Positions 35,616 through 49,446 are shown, counted from the stretch's first letter. The stretch is DNA of 64,000 nt from [Phialemoniopsis] sp. UDSM-2020 (GCA_018873225.1 JAEILZ010000001.1:1364001-1428000); one strand, 5' to 3'. The notes: generated by a model not told the origin, from the sequence alone. A program made the numbers and translations.

Positions 35616-38159
35616 CCCCCGGGGCCGGCCCGGTCAGGGGTTCGGCCCGCCGGGGAGTGCTTGTGAGCGTTTAATTCGGGCTGATATTGTCATGAACTTG
35701 GGGTAGGGAGACGGGGAAGGCATACGGAATAGACCGGGCTTTTAAGAGAATGCAATTGTCAGTCCGCGGATTGCATGGGTTGTCAGTGTCTGGCACGAGG
35801 GACATACCATCGGTCAGAGCTGGGAACCTCCATCTTGAGCAGAGAATGGTACAAGGACAACTGAACGATCTTCAGGTAGCTTGAAACTTAATTCGTAGTT
35901 TGCGATAGTAGAGGCTTGTCTACCAAAGACTTCACGATCATAAGAGATGACATTTCCTTCCTGAGGCTATCTACGCTGGCTGGCACCTCACTACTTAAGT
36001 ATGTGAGAAGCCATCAGGCAACGCTCAAAGAACAAAGAGATGCGTCGGGTCATCTCAACACCGTCCCTTTTGCGGTGCAACACATGCCTGTTCGGGCTTG
36101 GCAGATACGCAAGCCCAGCCAGGCAGAACTTTAAGTTGCAAATCGATTGGACGCCTCCACGACGGCAAGTTCCACGATAATATCCAAACAGGACCGAGGC
36201 TCCTTGGCCTGATACATATGCTTTGAGACTAATTGGATTTGACCTCTTCTGTTGCGAGAAAAGGCTTGGCTGCGGGTTCAGAGGTTATGAGTATTCTATA
36301 TGCATACCTTCAGCAATCTAAGTTGGGGGCAATGTAATGCTCTCAACCCTACTTGCCTGACAAAACATCGAAGGATGGGCCTTCACTGATAATTACTCGC
36401 CTTTAATCGTTCAGAAAGGTCCATAATTGAGTATCGTAGTTCAAGCAACTGCCTCTCCTAGGTAGCTCTTTGTACTTGTCCCTAATAAGACCTGCCGTAC
36501 TTGCCTTAATCAGCTCGAGGTACTCGACGAGAAAGAGCGAGGTTTTTTTTTTGGGAAACCGCCAACAGCCTGGGCCCTTTCTTGTGCAATAACCTTCTTT
36601 AAGCCAACCTGCGACTTGTCAAGCTGGACAACTTTTGACCTGCTCGACTTGACGGCTTCGTCAAGAGATACCGCCAGCACACGCGGCCATATCGCCGATG
36701 TCATCTGACGACTGTGCTGTCAGCGCCGGTGCTCGGAGGCCGACAGTGCCGTCAGGATTTGTTGACGCGGTGCAATGCAGTTCACCCTCGATGCAATTGA
36801 AACTCCACGCTTTACTTTGTTGACGGTGCTATTCATAGAAGCAAGAGTCCGGTGAGAAACCACGTTAAACTTTTCGGATCTCCGACCCTGAGAAGTGATC
36901 CTCTTCCGGACCCAGAGATGATTCCCGGATTGAGTGGTGATTGGCGCACCCAAGCGTCGCAGACTTGTTTGATGGTCAAGCCTCTTCCGTGTCAGGATTG
37001 ACAGGGATTCCGCAAAGCTACCCGCTGTCGGACCCTTGCAAGAATTTCTTGGCGTCCCTCCTCTGGCATCTTTCTCTCTTGACGTTTCAAGACCGAGTAG
37101 GTACTGCTCTCAAGGCACGCCGCCCGCCACTTGCACATTTTGCTGACGTGGTTCGTCGCTTTGGTCTAAATAAGCGCCACACTTTATCCCAGGGGGTTCG
37201 GTAGTCGCACTGCGCAAGGCACTACCCGCGCCCTAGGGAGGCTGGATGGGTCAAGTCTGGCCTGGTGAGACCCCTCGACGACAGCGTCTTTTCTCAGGGC
37301 CGCGCGTCGGCTTCGTCGAGATATACGCAGCCAGTCTCCGTTCTCAGTCATGACCATGGGCTCCGGCACTGCCGCCCGGCGTCCGGAGGGTCACGACATG
37401 CCACAGAGCCCCCCTCACATACGTAAGTGCTCGCATAGGTAGGCCAATCTTGACGCCTCCTGGGTAGCCGTATCGTCGTCCATGCTCGCCTCATGGTGGC
37501 GCCCGACGAGGTGGGATGACCACGAAGAACGGGGCCGACTACATCCTGCTGCCGGTACTTCTTTGACCCCCTGGCTTGGCTTCGAGGCTTCAGTCCCGGA
37601 GGGTGCAGTTGAAACTTTTTCTCTACTTCTATCTTAAGCAGCATAGTTCACTCGCCAGGGGTCGGTGTTTCGAATCTGCCCATCCTAAGGCATGCCTTAA
37701 GTACGACACAAGCCAAGCCTCGCCGCACCCTTATGGCTTTTTGAATCTTCCTGCTGCTTGTTTGGCACCTGAAGCTACCAAGACGCTTGGCGACGCCCTC
37801 GGATCTTGCTTGGCTTTCCAGGAATAGTACCTGGCTTCCCCCGCTGCCAGTGCACATACACAACTGCATGTTTCCCATGCTATGCTGCATTTTGCAACTC
37901 TTTAGACATTCTATCACGATCTCTTCTCTTTCCTAAATCCGTCTTTCTTCAGCACTTCGTTATTTCATTGTCTTCTATATACCCCAAAATCGCTAGAAGC
38001 CGTCTCTGGTCTAGACTTCTGGAGCTGGCGTCCTGTCTCTTACACACAAATATATACAGCGGTATTGCATCAGACTGGCACTGAAGCCCGGTGGTTCTCT
38101 TACAGTATACGACTCGTTCCCTGGTGCCAGACAGGGTTAGGACAGAGTCCTCAGTCGAC
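35616..38159. other. 2.5-kb gene-free region
   Basis: Short open frames near 36510-36953 (minus strand) have no recognisable domain and no convincing splice context. The 300 bp before 38160 are pyrimidine-rich and are probably the promoter and leader of the aspartyl protease. Confidence 0.35.
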
Positions 38160-39599
38160 ATGAAGTCGACGGTAATATTCGGCCTTTTGGCCTCGCTATT
38201 GTTGGATCCGGCGGACGCTCTGCGCTTCCACAAGAAGTCGGATAGGAAACCCAGGGTCGTGAGCATGTCGACGGAAAGGAAAACGGGCACAAACCCCTTG
38301 GTACGGGACCGATTACGGAGAAGAGCGACGCAAGCAGCAGGCCTGGACAATGAGGAGACACTGTATTTTGTCAACGCCTCGATCGGCACACCGCCTCAGA
38401 ATGTGCGGTTACACCTCGATACCGGGAGCAGTGACCTGTGGGTGAACACGCCGAGCTCTAGGGCCTGCATGTCAAGGACGGATCCTTGTTCCTTTGCCGG
38501 CACCTACAGCGCGAACTCGTCCTCGACGTACGAGTACATAGGGAGCTATTTCAACATTTCATATGTGGACGGCTCAGGGGCCTCGGGAGACTACGTGTCA
38601 GACGCTGTGACGATAGGCTCCGTCTCGCTCGACCGCCTGCAATTTGGTATCGGTTACGTGAGCAGCTCGGCACAGGGCATCTTGGGCATCGGTTACGAGA
38701 TCAACGAGGTGCAAGTCGGACGGGCCAAGAAGGCTCCTTATAAGAACCTGCCATCACAGATGGTCGCCGACGGCAAGATCACCTCCAACGCCTACAGCCT
38801 GTGGCTTAACGACCTCGACTCCAACACGGGCAGTATCCTCTTCGGCGGAGTCGACACAGAGCAGTACATCGGCGAGCTGCAGACTCTTCCCGTGCAAAAG
38901 GAGGCGGGTGTTTACGCCGAGTTCCTCGTCACCCTGACGGGCCTCGAAATCGGCTCCACCGCCATCGCCAACGACATCGCTCTCGCCGTGCTCCTCGACT
39001 CTGGCTCCTCCCTGACCTACCTTCCCAACGACATGACCCAGGCCATCTACGACGAAGTCGGCGCCACATGGGATTCGGATCAGGGCGCCGCCTATGTGCC
39101 CTGCAGCATGGCCTCGTCCTCCACGAACTTGACCTTTACCTTCTCGTCGCCAAGCATCGCCGTTGAGATGAACGAGCTCGTCCTCGACCTCGTCACATCA
39201 AGCGGCCGCCGCCCGACCTTCCAGGACGGCCGGCCCGCGTGCCTCTTCGGCATCGCGCCCGCGGGATCGGGCACAAACGTCCTGGGCGACACATTCTTGC
39301 GCTCGGCCTACGTCGTCTACGACCTCGACAACAACCAGATCTCTATGGCGCCGACCAACTTTAACGCAACCAAGTCGAACGTCCTCGAGATCGGCACGGG
39401 GTCCGGGGCCGTGCCCGATGCTGTTGTCGTTGCCAACGCCGCTGCTGCGACGTCGGGCTTGCTCGCCTCAAGCAGCGGCGGGCTCGGCCGCCCAAGCAAC
39501 TCAGCTTCGGGCCGAATGGCGGGCCCAGGTGCGGCAGGTGCTGCCGTGGCAGTGGCGATTGCGGTCGGTCTGTTGACTGGTGTCGGCATCGCTATCTAA
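38160..39599 (+). CDS. GPI-anchored-type aspartyl protease (yapsin/candidapepsin-like)
   Basis: A secreted pepsin-family (A1) endopeptidase, likely held at the cell surface. The single exon encodes 479 residues. The N terminus MKSTVIFGLLASLLL is a signal peptide. A dibasic RRR near residue 60 marks the probable propeptide cleavage site. The two catalytic aspartates lie in LHLDTGSSDLW and VLLDSGSSLTYL, and NVLGDTFLRSAYVVYDL is the conserved C-terminal block. After a Ser/Gly-rich stretch the protein ends in a hydrophobic tail (about 20 residues, Ala/Val/Ile) that fits a GPI attachment signal. An in-frame ATG at 38091 would place 23 polar residues before the signal peptide, so 38160 is preferred. 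Confidence 0.93.
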   Translation: MKSTVIFGLLASLLLDPADALRFHKKSDRKPRVVSMSTERKTGTNPLVRDRLRRRATQAAGLDNEETLYFVNASIGTPPQNVRLHLDTGSSDLWVNTPSSRACMSRTDPCSFAGTYSANSSSTYEYIGSYFNISYVDGSGASGDYVSDAVTIGSVSLDRLQFGIGYVSSSAQGILGIGYEINEVQVGRAKKAPYKNLPSQMVADGKITSNAYSLWLNDLDSNTGSILFGGVDTEQYIGELQTLPVQKEAGVYAEFLVTLTGLEIGSTAIANDIALAVLLDSGSSLTYLPNDMTQAIYDEVGATWDSDQGAAYVPCSMASSSTNLTFTFSSPSIAVEMNELVLDLVTSSGRRPTFQDGRPACLFGIAPAGSGTNVLGDTFLRSAYVVYDLDNNQISMAPTNFNATKSNVLEIGTGSGAVPDAVVVANAAAATSGLLASSSGGLGRPSNSASGRMAGPGAAGAAVAVAIAVGLLTGVGIAI

Positions 39600-40641
39600 T
39601 TTTCTTTTCATTTCTCGTTTATAAACGCAATCATGAGCCGGGTTGGGTAGGCGTCGCTGAAAGATACCATTATGGGACCGGTGATAAGAGCAAGGGTGAC
39701 AGATCTTGACGATCGTCTACCGAACGGAGGGTGAACGGGGGCACGGCAAAGGAGTTCATGTTCGGAGGGAGGCTGCTGTCGGTTCAGACGGCACAGCGAG
39801 CGTGTCATTACTTACTGCATTGGTCGGGGCGTTTTGTGTGCTTGATTTTTCATTTTGCCCGAGCCGATTCATCTGTAGTGAGCGAAGTATGTAGCCCTTG
39901 GGGCAGTTGCTTGGAAAGCCTTGCATAGAATAGCAACATCGCTGCATATATCCTAAACCTAAACAAATTGATTATGAGAATAACCACACTCACATCTGGC
40001 ATATATTGAATGTGCTTAGTAACTTCCCCGACTATACGACCTCGAAGAACTTGATTCGAATCGATTTAACATGGAATTAGTCACATAACTAAGCGGAACA
40101 GTCACACGATCACCGGTTGCACACTTCCTATGATATGAACATTCGTCTCTGCATTTCCATCACTATACACGGACTCGTACCTCCTAGTAATCTACCAATT
40201 GTACCTGTATCAGAACCAATTCCTTCTTTGTCTAATCGGGTAGAAACATGGAGCCCCCAGCTACAGGGCTCGTTATCATTAATTCAGACGAGAAAACGAG
40301 TGTGTCGAATTTTCCGTCGGCCAAACACACAGAAGACTTCTTTCTTCGTTTCCCAACTCCAGCTATCGATGCAGAAAAGTGTAAAAAGAGAAAGATGTCC
40401 ATCATAAAATCGTGACACAAAAGGTAGGCGGTGTGATGATGGGGGAAAAGTTGCTTGAAAAAGGCCACAGGCGATGAAGTGAAGAATGATGGTAGGTACT
40501 CTCGAGAAGATGCTGCTGTATTCTCCGCGGCCCCAAAGTTTCGAATGCATCTGTCGGCCTGCCAATGATGGACAAAGTTGGGTCGGAAAAAGGTAATATA
40601 AACACCGAATATTGACACTGTGATTCTTCAATGACAGCCCT
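39600..40641. other. intergenic region between convergent protease and STE11 3' ends
   Basis: About 1 kb of AT-richer sequence between two converging genes. No gene, RNA or repeat was recognised. Confidence 0.4.
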
Positions 40642-43455
40642 TTAGGTGATGGGCGTCAGGAAGGGACTGAGCATCAAGTCGTCCGCACTAGGGCGCTTGT
40701 TGTGGTCAATCTCAAAGGTCTGGCTAAGGAACGACTTGGCGGCCTCGCTGGCGTGCTCGGGGATAGTGGGAGCCGCCTTGGAGCCGCCAATCTTGAAGAT
40801 GGCCTGCAGCTGCGTGCAGTCGGGGAAGGGGTGGGTGCCCGTCATCATCTCGACGACGAGGCAGCCCAGGGACCAGATATCGGCCTTGCGCGTGTAGCTC
40901 GTCTGCTTGACGACCTCGGGGGCCATCCAGAAGACGGAGCCCTGCAGGGAGGGACGGTGCTTGTTGTTATTGGCTCCGTTGAGGATGTTGGTCGCCTCAA
41001 GCTTCTTGGAGATACCGAAATCGGAGATCTTGATGGTGCCCTTGTTGTCGACGAGGATGTTGGCGCCCTTGATGTCTCTGTGGATGATGTCACGGTTGTG
41101 CAGGTAGGACAGGCCGTTCAAGATCTGGCGCACGAAACTGCGCACAAGTGGCTCTGGGAGGGCACCGTACGAGTTGAGCATGGTCTGCACCGAGCCACCA
41201 GGCACGTACTCGAGGAAAATGTTGAGGTACTCGGCGGAGGAACCGCAGCCCAGGTACTGCACAATGTTGGCATGGCGAAGGTCGCGGAGCAGGCTGATCT
41301 CGCGTTTGAGAGCCTCAATCATGCTCTTCTTCCTCGCGTCATTCTGGCTGTTGGCGCCAGGCGACGGGGTCTCGACCTGCTTGACGGCAAGCAGCTCACC
41401 GGTCACAGCGTGCAGAGCCAAGTAGACACAACCGAAAGAACCCTGTCCGATGAGAGCACCCTTCATCCACTGGCTGTCGTCCCAAGACTCGCCAGCCAAG
41501 AAGCTCTGAAGCTCCTCGTCGGCATCTTCACCATCTTCGTTGAGGGCCTGGCTGACCTCCTTGAGGGAGCTGGAGCCCGAGCCAAGCGTGCTCTGCTCAT
41601 CAAAGTAGCTTTGGCGTACATTTCCATCCGGATCAGTGATGCTCACAGCAGCGGTGTCGGAGCCACTGTCAGCGAATGAGACATACGACTTGCGGTTCGG
41701 CTCGATGGGCGAACCCTCCTCTTGGAGGGTATCCAGCATAGACGATGCGACCGAGTCACGGTAGCCGTGATTCACGCGGCCACGAACGTCTCGTGGTAGA
41801 ACTTGGACCTTAGCCAGTTGACTTGATGCGTTGAGCCAGCTGTCGGCAATAGTGGGAATGGGAGGGGCATCCTGAATACTAGAAGCAAAGCTAAGGTTGC
41901 TGGCAACGCTGAGGCGACTGTTGACCTTGCTCAAGCGAGCGGACCGACGCATGGACAAGCGAGCCGTGCGGTCGATGTCTTCTCTAGGGTGGTCCGGGAA
42001 GTACGTGGTCAAATCTGAAGCAATCAGCTCGCTGGGGGGTCGGAGTCCACCAAACTGGCGCAGTCCGGCCTTGCGACGGGCGGTCGGGCGGTTCGCGTCA
42101 GCCGGTGCGGGCCGCTCGAGATCTCGCGCTGTGTTGTAGACATTTCGCTCGCGATCCTGGTAGGAGACCGGGGACAGAGGAGGCTGGATGCTATCCCAGC
42201 TCTCACCCAGCACCTTCTGAACCTTGAGCTGACTTCGCTTGTCGGCACTCTCGACGCGAGTGATCGTCTGTTGGGACTCTTCCATGGCGATCGCCGCAGC
42301 CCTCTCCAGCTCCGACATACCCGGCTCGCCTGCGGGTACACGTCGCAGGATCAGACGGTTCCGCTCGGGGCGCTTCTGGTCCTTGATAACGCGCCACAGC
42401 TCCGTGTCGCCGAGACGTCGGCATTGCTTAGGGTCGGGATCGACACCAGACAACACCCAGAAGCAGTAGTTCCTCTCGTGGTCCTCGCGGAGGGCGAATT
42501 TGCGCAGCGTCACCCTCATGACCTCTTCGCAGGTGTTGCAGTCGGCGATCTTAACGACCTTTGTGACACCGCCGGTCGAGATAACGCGGATGACTTCCTG
42601 GTTCTGTGGTAAAGCTGCCATCAGCGAACCGTCCATGCTGGAGTTGTTTCGCGTATGGGTCAGTACCAATCGTCCCGGCTGGGCCTCGGGAGGAGAGCCA
42701 GGATATCTACTGGAGGTAGTCGCCGGGGGCTGGCTTCCGTATCCGGCACCCTGTCCATAACGGGGTTGTCGTGCCCTGAAGTCGGCGCTGGGCAAAGGAG
42801 ACGAGGGGCGGGACGTGTGCTGGGCAGCGTTTTCTAGCGAGATGCCGGATAGGTCAATCTGTCTTGAGTAACGCTTGTTGGATGAGGTAGGAGTGGGCAT
42901 CGCTCGACTGCTGCCCGAGTTGAGAGGTCTCGGGGAGCCAGTTGAGGGCGCATATTGGATCTCCAGACCGCCAAAGGAATCCTAGATAGCAAACATTAGC
43001 AGCTGAGAAGGGGGTTGAAGCGGGACCAGTCGTCTACAAACCCTATTCCGCTTCTTTTGGTTCGCAAAGGTCTTTGTCCTCAACTTCTTGATGCCGAGGA
43101 ACAGTCTAACCCGATCTCCTACTTTGTCGATTCCCATCTCCTTGAGGACTTCCTTGTCCATCTCCAACAGGTTCTCTCCAGTGATGTGGTTCTTGCGGAA
43201 GATCTTCTCGTAGTCTCCGCACTTGACGCTCCTCAGGTACTCGCAAACGCGATCCTCGTCCCAATTCTTGACCGAGTCCGGGTTCTCAAATTCAGAGAAC
43301 TCTGACTCGGTCGGGCTGGCGAAGGATTGGCTGGTGGTCGGCATGGTCGGCGCTCTCCTAGGCGGCGCGTAGGCGGTTTGGCTGACGTTTGGCACCATGG
43401 TCGAGGCCTGCGAACCCAGCGACGCCGGAAACGTCTTTGAAGCCAACATGGCCAT
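40642..43455 (-). CDS. STE11: STE11-type MAP kinase kinase kinase
   Basis: The MAPKKK at the top of the fungal pheromone/infection-type MAPK cascade (homologues: Ste11, NRC-1, MST11), phosphorylating the Ste7-type MAPKK. Two exons, downwards: 43455-43042 and 42981-40642, giving 917 residues. A SAM domain is at about 55-125 (VKNWDEDRVCEYLRSVKCGD), for pairing with a Ste50-type adaptor. A Ras-association-like domain is at about 270-355 (VISTGGVTKVVKIADCNTCE). The kinase domain runs from about 643 to the end: glycine loop IGQGSFGCVY, VAIK-type Lys in LLAVKQVE, HRDIKGANILV, DFGISKK and WMAPEVV. The intron lies right after the SAM domain. The donor is GTTTGT, a usual variant in fungi. Length and domain order match the family well. 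Confidence 0.95.
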
Positions 43456-46400
43456 CTTGAATTAATGTCGTCGATATCTTGCTCTGATAGAGCCAAGAAG
43501 AGGCGGAAAGAGGGCTCCTCGATACTATAGCAGACCCGTCTTTGGGGTCGTGCGTGTCGTGCCTGAGAGGGCGGGTCGGGGGGTTACAAGGCAGCTTTGC
43601 TTGCTTGCTTTGCTTCTCTGTCCCGGGTAAATTGCAGGATGAGCCAAGAATAGCAACTGTCGAGTGGAAAAGGGACCGCCCCTTACTATCCGAGATGTGA
43701 CCCTGCGGTGCCAGCTGCAGAGAAGGCTGCACGGAAGGTAAGGCTTTCTTGCTCCAGAGGGGGGAAAAGAAGAGAAGGGGGAGAAAAGGCGTGGAATTGT
43801 GGTGGTTTCAAATAGGAGGTGTTGATTGCAAATCCGGTACGGCAGTCGACGATAGGCGCCCAGGCTTGCCAGGCTCCGTCACGCTGTCACGCTGTGCCCT
43901 CAACTGCTGCGGCGATGCGACGCTTCTGTAAGGTAGCTCCGTAATGCGCTGTGGGGAGAGGGTGGAGGGTACAAGAGGGGTCCACGGGTCCTCTCTGTGC
44001 TTCGTTGGAGAAAAAAAAATTAGGCCAAGTGGGCTCCTAATAACTTGGGGTGTGCGACGCGTCTTTGGCTACTGCTTCGTGCTACACGTCCATCTTTGCC
44101 AATACTGGCCAGAAGAAGTCCGTGAGGAAGAAAAACAAGATATTTTGAAGATATAGAGCCTTGGAGGTCCGACGGCAAGGAGAAAACGGCGCAGGATGGG
44201 ATCACGCAGGGACAAAGACCAGGGGACAAAGCATGACTACTGGGCTGATTGGGGAGGGGACCGCGAAACACGGCGACGACAACGACGACGAGGGACGATC
44301 TGACCAGAGGACCAGCGATTTGCCAGGGTGCCCTCTTTGCCTCTTCTTTGTGCACTTTCTTTAGTTCATCCTGGCAGGGGATTCAATTTGGAAGAATAGT
44401 CGTCATGAGAGCAGGGACAGGCTGGGAACGGGCGGCTCGATTTGGTTCTTAACATGTGCCTAACCCTAATAGCATCGTGCACCACCCATGATCCCGTTAA
44501 CCCATCGTCATTCATCCAGGTCGTCTCCTGGTATCTCGCACCATGGCTCTCCATACAAAATCGCTGGCGCCGTCTCACCACCGCTCTGGGACCCATCCAT
44601 CCCATCCATCCAATGCCACGAGGACCAACCAGACCCCTGTCCCTCCAAAGACCCGGCGGCGCTTCGCCTGCTGGTGAAACTCGCCAGGGGTCGTGCACGA
44701 GCCCCTTTCACTGGCCCGTTTCTGCTGTTTCTCTTCGCGCGCTGTTAAAGATCTCTCTACCATCTCATGCACCATCTATCTGGGTTTTAGCACCTAGATT
44801 AGCCCCTCCATCTTCCAGGGTTCCCCTACCACTCTTGCCATGTGCTCGCTGGTACCGCTGAGATGCCTTGGATGCTCTCTGAAATAGGTATAAGCTGCCT
44901 CGATGCGCGCGCTCGCTCAAGAATCACTGTGAATCCTCCACCTCCGGGCGCCTACAGTGATCACTTGCCTATTTGATGCTGTGATGGGACGCTATAACGT
45001 GGGTAGCACTCCCCTATCTTGGATCGGCCGTCACGCCCGGCGTTACGATGGGATTCACAAGGGTGATCAGACGAAAAGACCCATTGGGAGGGGCCGAGAG
45101 GCGGTTTCGAAACAAAGAAAAGGAACCAAGAGTCAGCCAAGGACGGTCAGCCCCCTAAAAGAGCAACCGCCTGAACGGCTAAGCCAGACTGATCGCCAGG
45201 TGGCAAACTGACCGACAGAAGACAACACTACGACTATCCGCTAAACGGCTATCAACTGTTCGGGAGTTGAACATCACTCTCCGGCGGACTTATTGCCCAT
45301 CCCTTGCATCCTCGGCTTGAGAAAGAACGCCGCTAGAAGTCTCCAGGAAAGGAAGCGGAGCACCACGGTGAGCAAGGAATAGAAAGGTTTGGAGAGTTGA
45401 TACCTATTTTAGCAAACACCAAAAACGATAATACGGTGGATTCGCAGTCTTGAAACACCCTACGTTGGTCTCTACGCGGCGTCGACAACTAGCATACCGA
45501 GGCAATGGATGTGCTAAAGGCTGATCATCAACAGTCCACACAAATCAACGTCATGATGTGCGAAGCTGTGACAGATCAAAGACAACTTTTTGCTCTGTCC
45601 GCATCTGTTGTAGACACTGGCTTGACTGGATATTATTGACATAGCAAAGTCGCGGCAAGCAGCAGCGCGCATGAGACATGATAAACATGAGTGAGTCCAT
45701 GATAGACAGAGGCCTTCACCGCCGATTGTTTGGCTGAATCGAAAAGTCCACTGGTTTCTGTCGAACACGTCCCGTGGCTTCCGTCTTTCGTCAGCTCGGT
45801 TACGCGGGCAGGAAGATCAAAGAGGCCCTTGCATCGTGCAGAGCCAGGTGTTGAAACTCGGCACGTTTCAGACTTCACCCAGGCATCCATGCGCCATGCG
45901 AGAATTGTGGTGAGAGTTGACATGCAGACCTGGTTTATTTGATGTTTACGGAGAGCCGATTTAATAATAAGTGCGTCCACGCATTCAGCACGCAAGGCAC
46001 GCTGGTGAGGTTATTGTTGTGGCCATTGCGGCTGTCGACTGGTGATCGCCGAGCAATGGAGTTTTGAACGATATGAGGATGAACAGTGGTGAAGTCATAT
46101 CTACCGCCGATCGGCACAGTCCGTCACGTCTGTCTCGTGAGGCTTGTCCGACAGTGATCGCCTACTCCGTAGAATTCTGGAAATTGCATCGACATCATCG
46201 ACTTTCCGTGGGATTTTGATCCTTTTCCATACCCGACAAGTGGTCATGTGCCGCCCCGTAGACAATTCTTGCTCTTGTGCTCCGGCTTTGTTGTTCGTCA
46301 GCCGACTTGTGTGGAGGTCGGCAGAGCCTCACCGTCTCTCCACTGATCAACCATGGGTATCTGGGCAACTGGGTCCCAAAGCATTGGTAAATACTCGGCG

Positions 46401-49400
46401 TGTCCAGCGGTGGGTTCGATGGAGCAACGCTTTTCTCACGAGATCATGCTCCCCATGAGAGTTGTATGCATATGAAATTATGTGAATGAGTGCATCACGT
46501 AAACCACGCGGGAATGTTTCGAAACGGGCGGGAGTACTACACTACCTTAACCAGTCTTGCACCTTCAAAAGAACAGAGCTGTTGGTGAGCACAGGTGAAA
46601 CAAAGTTAGTGTGGAGCCAGCACAGCTGCTTCCGCTCGCGCAGCTCCGGTTACCTCGAGCTAGAAGCTTTAGCGCTACGCAACCCGCCCGGCTTCAGCTT
46701 GTCCGAACCAAGGTCAGAGGCACTAGACGGCCAGGAAGGTGTGGGAATTGAAGCTTTTGATCTTGATTGTGTCCAATGAGCTTGCTTCCGACCCTTTCTC
46801 GAAATGTTGGTCGCCCGTTAGACCGGCACACACGCCCAAGTTTCACCACGGCTGCGAGGTTCGGCGGGCGTAGTAGTGCGGTCCCTGAGCAGCTGCTTTG
46901 CGGATCCGGCCTGACCGCCGCCGCCATGCATCAATTGATGCATGCACGCACCGTCCGCCCGTCGGCCGCGTTGAAGATGGTTAGCTGCCCACGTTGCCTT
47001 GTCCCGATGACAGGAAACAACGGTTCTTGACGGTCATGCGCCCCCCGGATCTTGCACCGGTGAGCGGGTGAGCGGGCGTACAGCAGTGCTCACCGCTAAC
47101 AGCCAAGTGAACCAAGTTCCTGAAATTAGTGCATCAATCTTTTTCGTGTCGAGTCGTCCAAGGGGGACAGCTTGCGCTCTCGCAAAATCAGGGCTTGGAA
47201 GCTGCGCGAATAACGTGGACCCTTGAGGTGGCATTGCAGAATCAGCGCCCTGATGGAAAAGGCACACGAGGCATTCAGCTGCTTGCCTGGCACGCCTGGA
47301 ACCCCTTGGATTCCCACACGACAAGGCCATCCCCAGATAATTCAACGTCGATCTTTTGTTGCCGGACAGCAACAAGGAGCAACAATGATTGAATGGGTGG
47401 GGCACAAGATCGAATCGATCGAGAAATTCCAGACTCACCAACACACAGACAAGACAGAGTCGTCCAGCTACCCCTGCCTGGCCCTGTGTGCCCTGACCAT
47501 GGTCGGACCAGCTGGTGCCAACAATTACGTCGCCTGGATCATGATAAGCCGTCAGCTCTAAATTGCGATAGACCACCCATGAGCAAATGCAATACACATC
47601 TGAAGCGATTGGTGCGGCATTGTGAGCGAGGATGGGCATTTAATAAAACGCAGACGTCGTCATTCTGAGCTAAGACAGCGGATGCAGGAAGATGGCACTG
47701 ATAGCAGACAGCATTGTGACCTGACTTGCCTGATAAGCCCGTGGTGGGTAAAATTGGAGACTTGGACACAGGAGATTGTCGTTATCACATCAAAATCCTC
47801 TCATGCATCTCGATTCAGCGACGCCAGCCAACCCCGCAATGGCGGACGGACCGAACGAGGCCAGCTGCTGCCAAGGCCCCGTTGTCTCTGCTATTCCGGC
47901 CTGTTCCCGGCCTTGAGAAAACCTTGTCTTATCGCGGACTTTCTCTCTTTTCCTCGAGCAGGTAGGTAGGTACAAAGTGCAGTCGAGACTGAGTCAAGTT
48001 AGGCAGCTCCTCTATCTAGGTACGGAGTACGTTACATGCACGCGTACAAATCATGATTTCCTGTGCATGCATGGAGCGAGAGCCTACATGCTTGTCTGCA
48101 TTTCGGGTGCATTTTGCACGACCGCAATTTGTAGATGATCCTAGCAGAAGTGCCAGGGTGTGGTGAGGACGATTGGCACAGCAGAGCCCGGTGCTGCCAG
48201 CCGGTCCCCGCACGGCGATCCCATTGGACAATGCTGGGCTGAGAAAACAGGATGATAACATCATCACTCGTTATCCAAGGCCGGCCAAGCCCAACCTTGC
48301 GAGCCCACTCCTCTTCCCACTCGCTCTAGCTGCCAATCTAGCAGGGCCAGCTATCCACTTTACCGCTGCAGAGCGGGGGTTCAGAGACGCTGCCTTGGAC
48401 GGACGACGCCATGGCTGCCATGTGTTGGCACGTAAAGCACGCAAGAGATCCAAAAGAACACTGGAATCCTCTCGAGTAGAAAACCTCTCTGTCCAAGAAA
48501 AGAGACTTTGCACAGCAGTCCAATAATCCTTCCAAAAAGAAACCCGGCCGCCAGGGTTACCCGACAGAGAGTTTGGATCCAGGCAAGCTTGGGTTAGAGG
48601 CGTTGCGTGGAGGTGTGTCTGGCTTGCATGCGCGAACCCGAACCATTGCCCAGAATTCCTCTGCCATGCTTGTGATTTCTTGGTCTTGATTCCTCACGTC
48701 CCTCCTTCTTATTCTTGTGTTTCCTCCTTCACACACCTCCCTCTTCTTTTTCAACCCTCTGAAACAGGAAAGCCGTGTGGAAAGAGTGCCATTGCCCGTG
48801 AGCAAGCACACACTCACAGCTCCACGCTAACCAATCAATGTGGTGGTGTACCTGATCAATACGAGATATCTGGGGGGTATTACCACGGGCTGTGCCCATT
48901 TTCGAACCCACGGCAGTCGTCACCGTCGAACGATCGGTACGAGTTGGAAGCATTCAGTTGCCTTTCAATCGTTTTGCAAAAGAAGAAAAAAAAGAGATCG
49001 ACATCCTCTTTCACAAGCAAAGCTCTATCAATCACATAGGGCAGAAAGTGCGCGGGACCCAAGCAGCGGGTACGAGTCGCGCTTACAACGGGGAACGTTT
49101 TATACTTACATTCCACCGCAATTCGGGGAAGCATCACCAGCTCTCAGAGCTGTGCTGGCACCACCCAGCCACTCTCACGAGATTTCCTTAGTCAGGACGA
49201 AACTCTCTTTACGCTCTGTGTGTCGGTAATTGGGTTTGGATCGCCTGCTCGTGTGCCGTGCCTGGCCTGTCGCCCCGCAACTCGTCATAAGGGTTCTGAG
49301 TCGATTCCCAGACCCGTGTCTCAGACCTGCCGACAGCACAGCTTAAACGATAAACCTTTTTGTGTCCTTCTGCGGCTACACCTCCCGGCCAACCGTGCAT

Positions 49401-49446
49401 TCCTCACCTTACTCTGTACTCGCCGTGGTCATGGGATAAAACAGCA
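43456..49446. other. 6-kb gene-free region between two divergent genes
   Basis: This is the largest gene-free stretch of the window. Open frames in it are short, overlap on both strands and show no domain. Both flanking genes point outwards, so it holds two promoters and perhaps long leaders or non-coding transcripts. Short tetranucleotide tracts (CCATC-type near 44590, GGTA-type near 47961) are the only repeats noticed. Confidence 0.35.

Noticed and set aside
36510..36953. Two minus-strand open frames of 64 and 77 codons
   Set aside because: No domain, no supporting splice sites and ordinary composition.
40702..41679. 325-codon open frame on the plus strand opposite the STE11 kinase domain
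   Set aside because: It mirrors the conserved kinase codons and shows no domain of its own.
44442..44861. 139-codon open frame in the large gene-free region
   Set aside because: Overlaps several other frames of similar length on both strands and has a low-complexity product rich in Pro, Ser and Leu.
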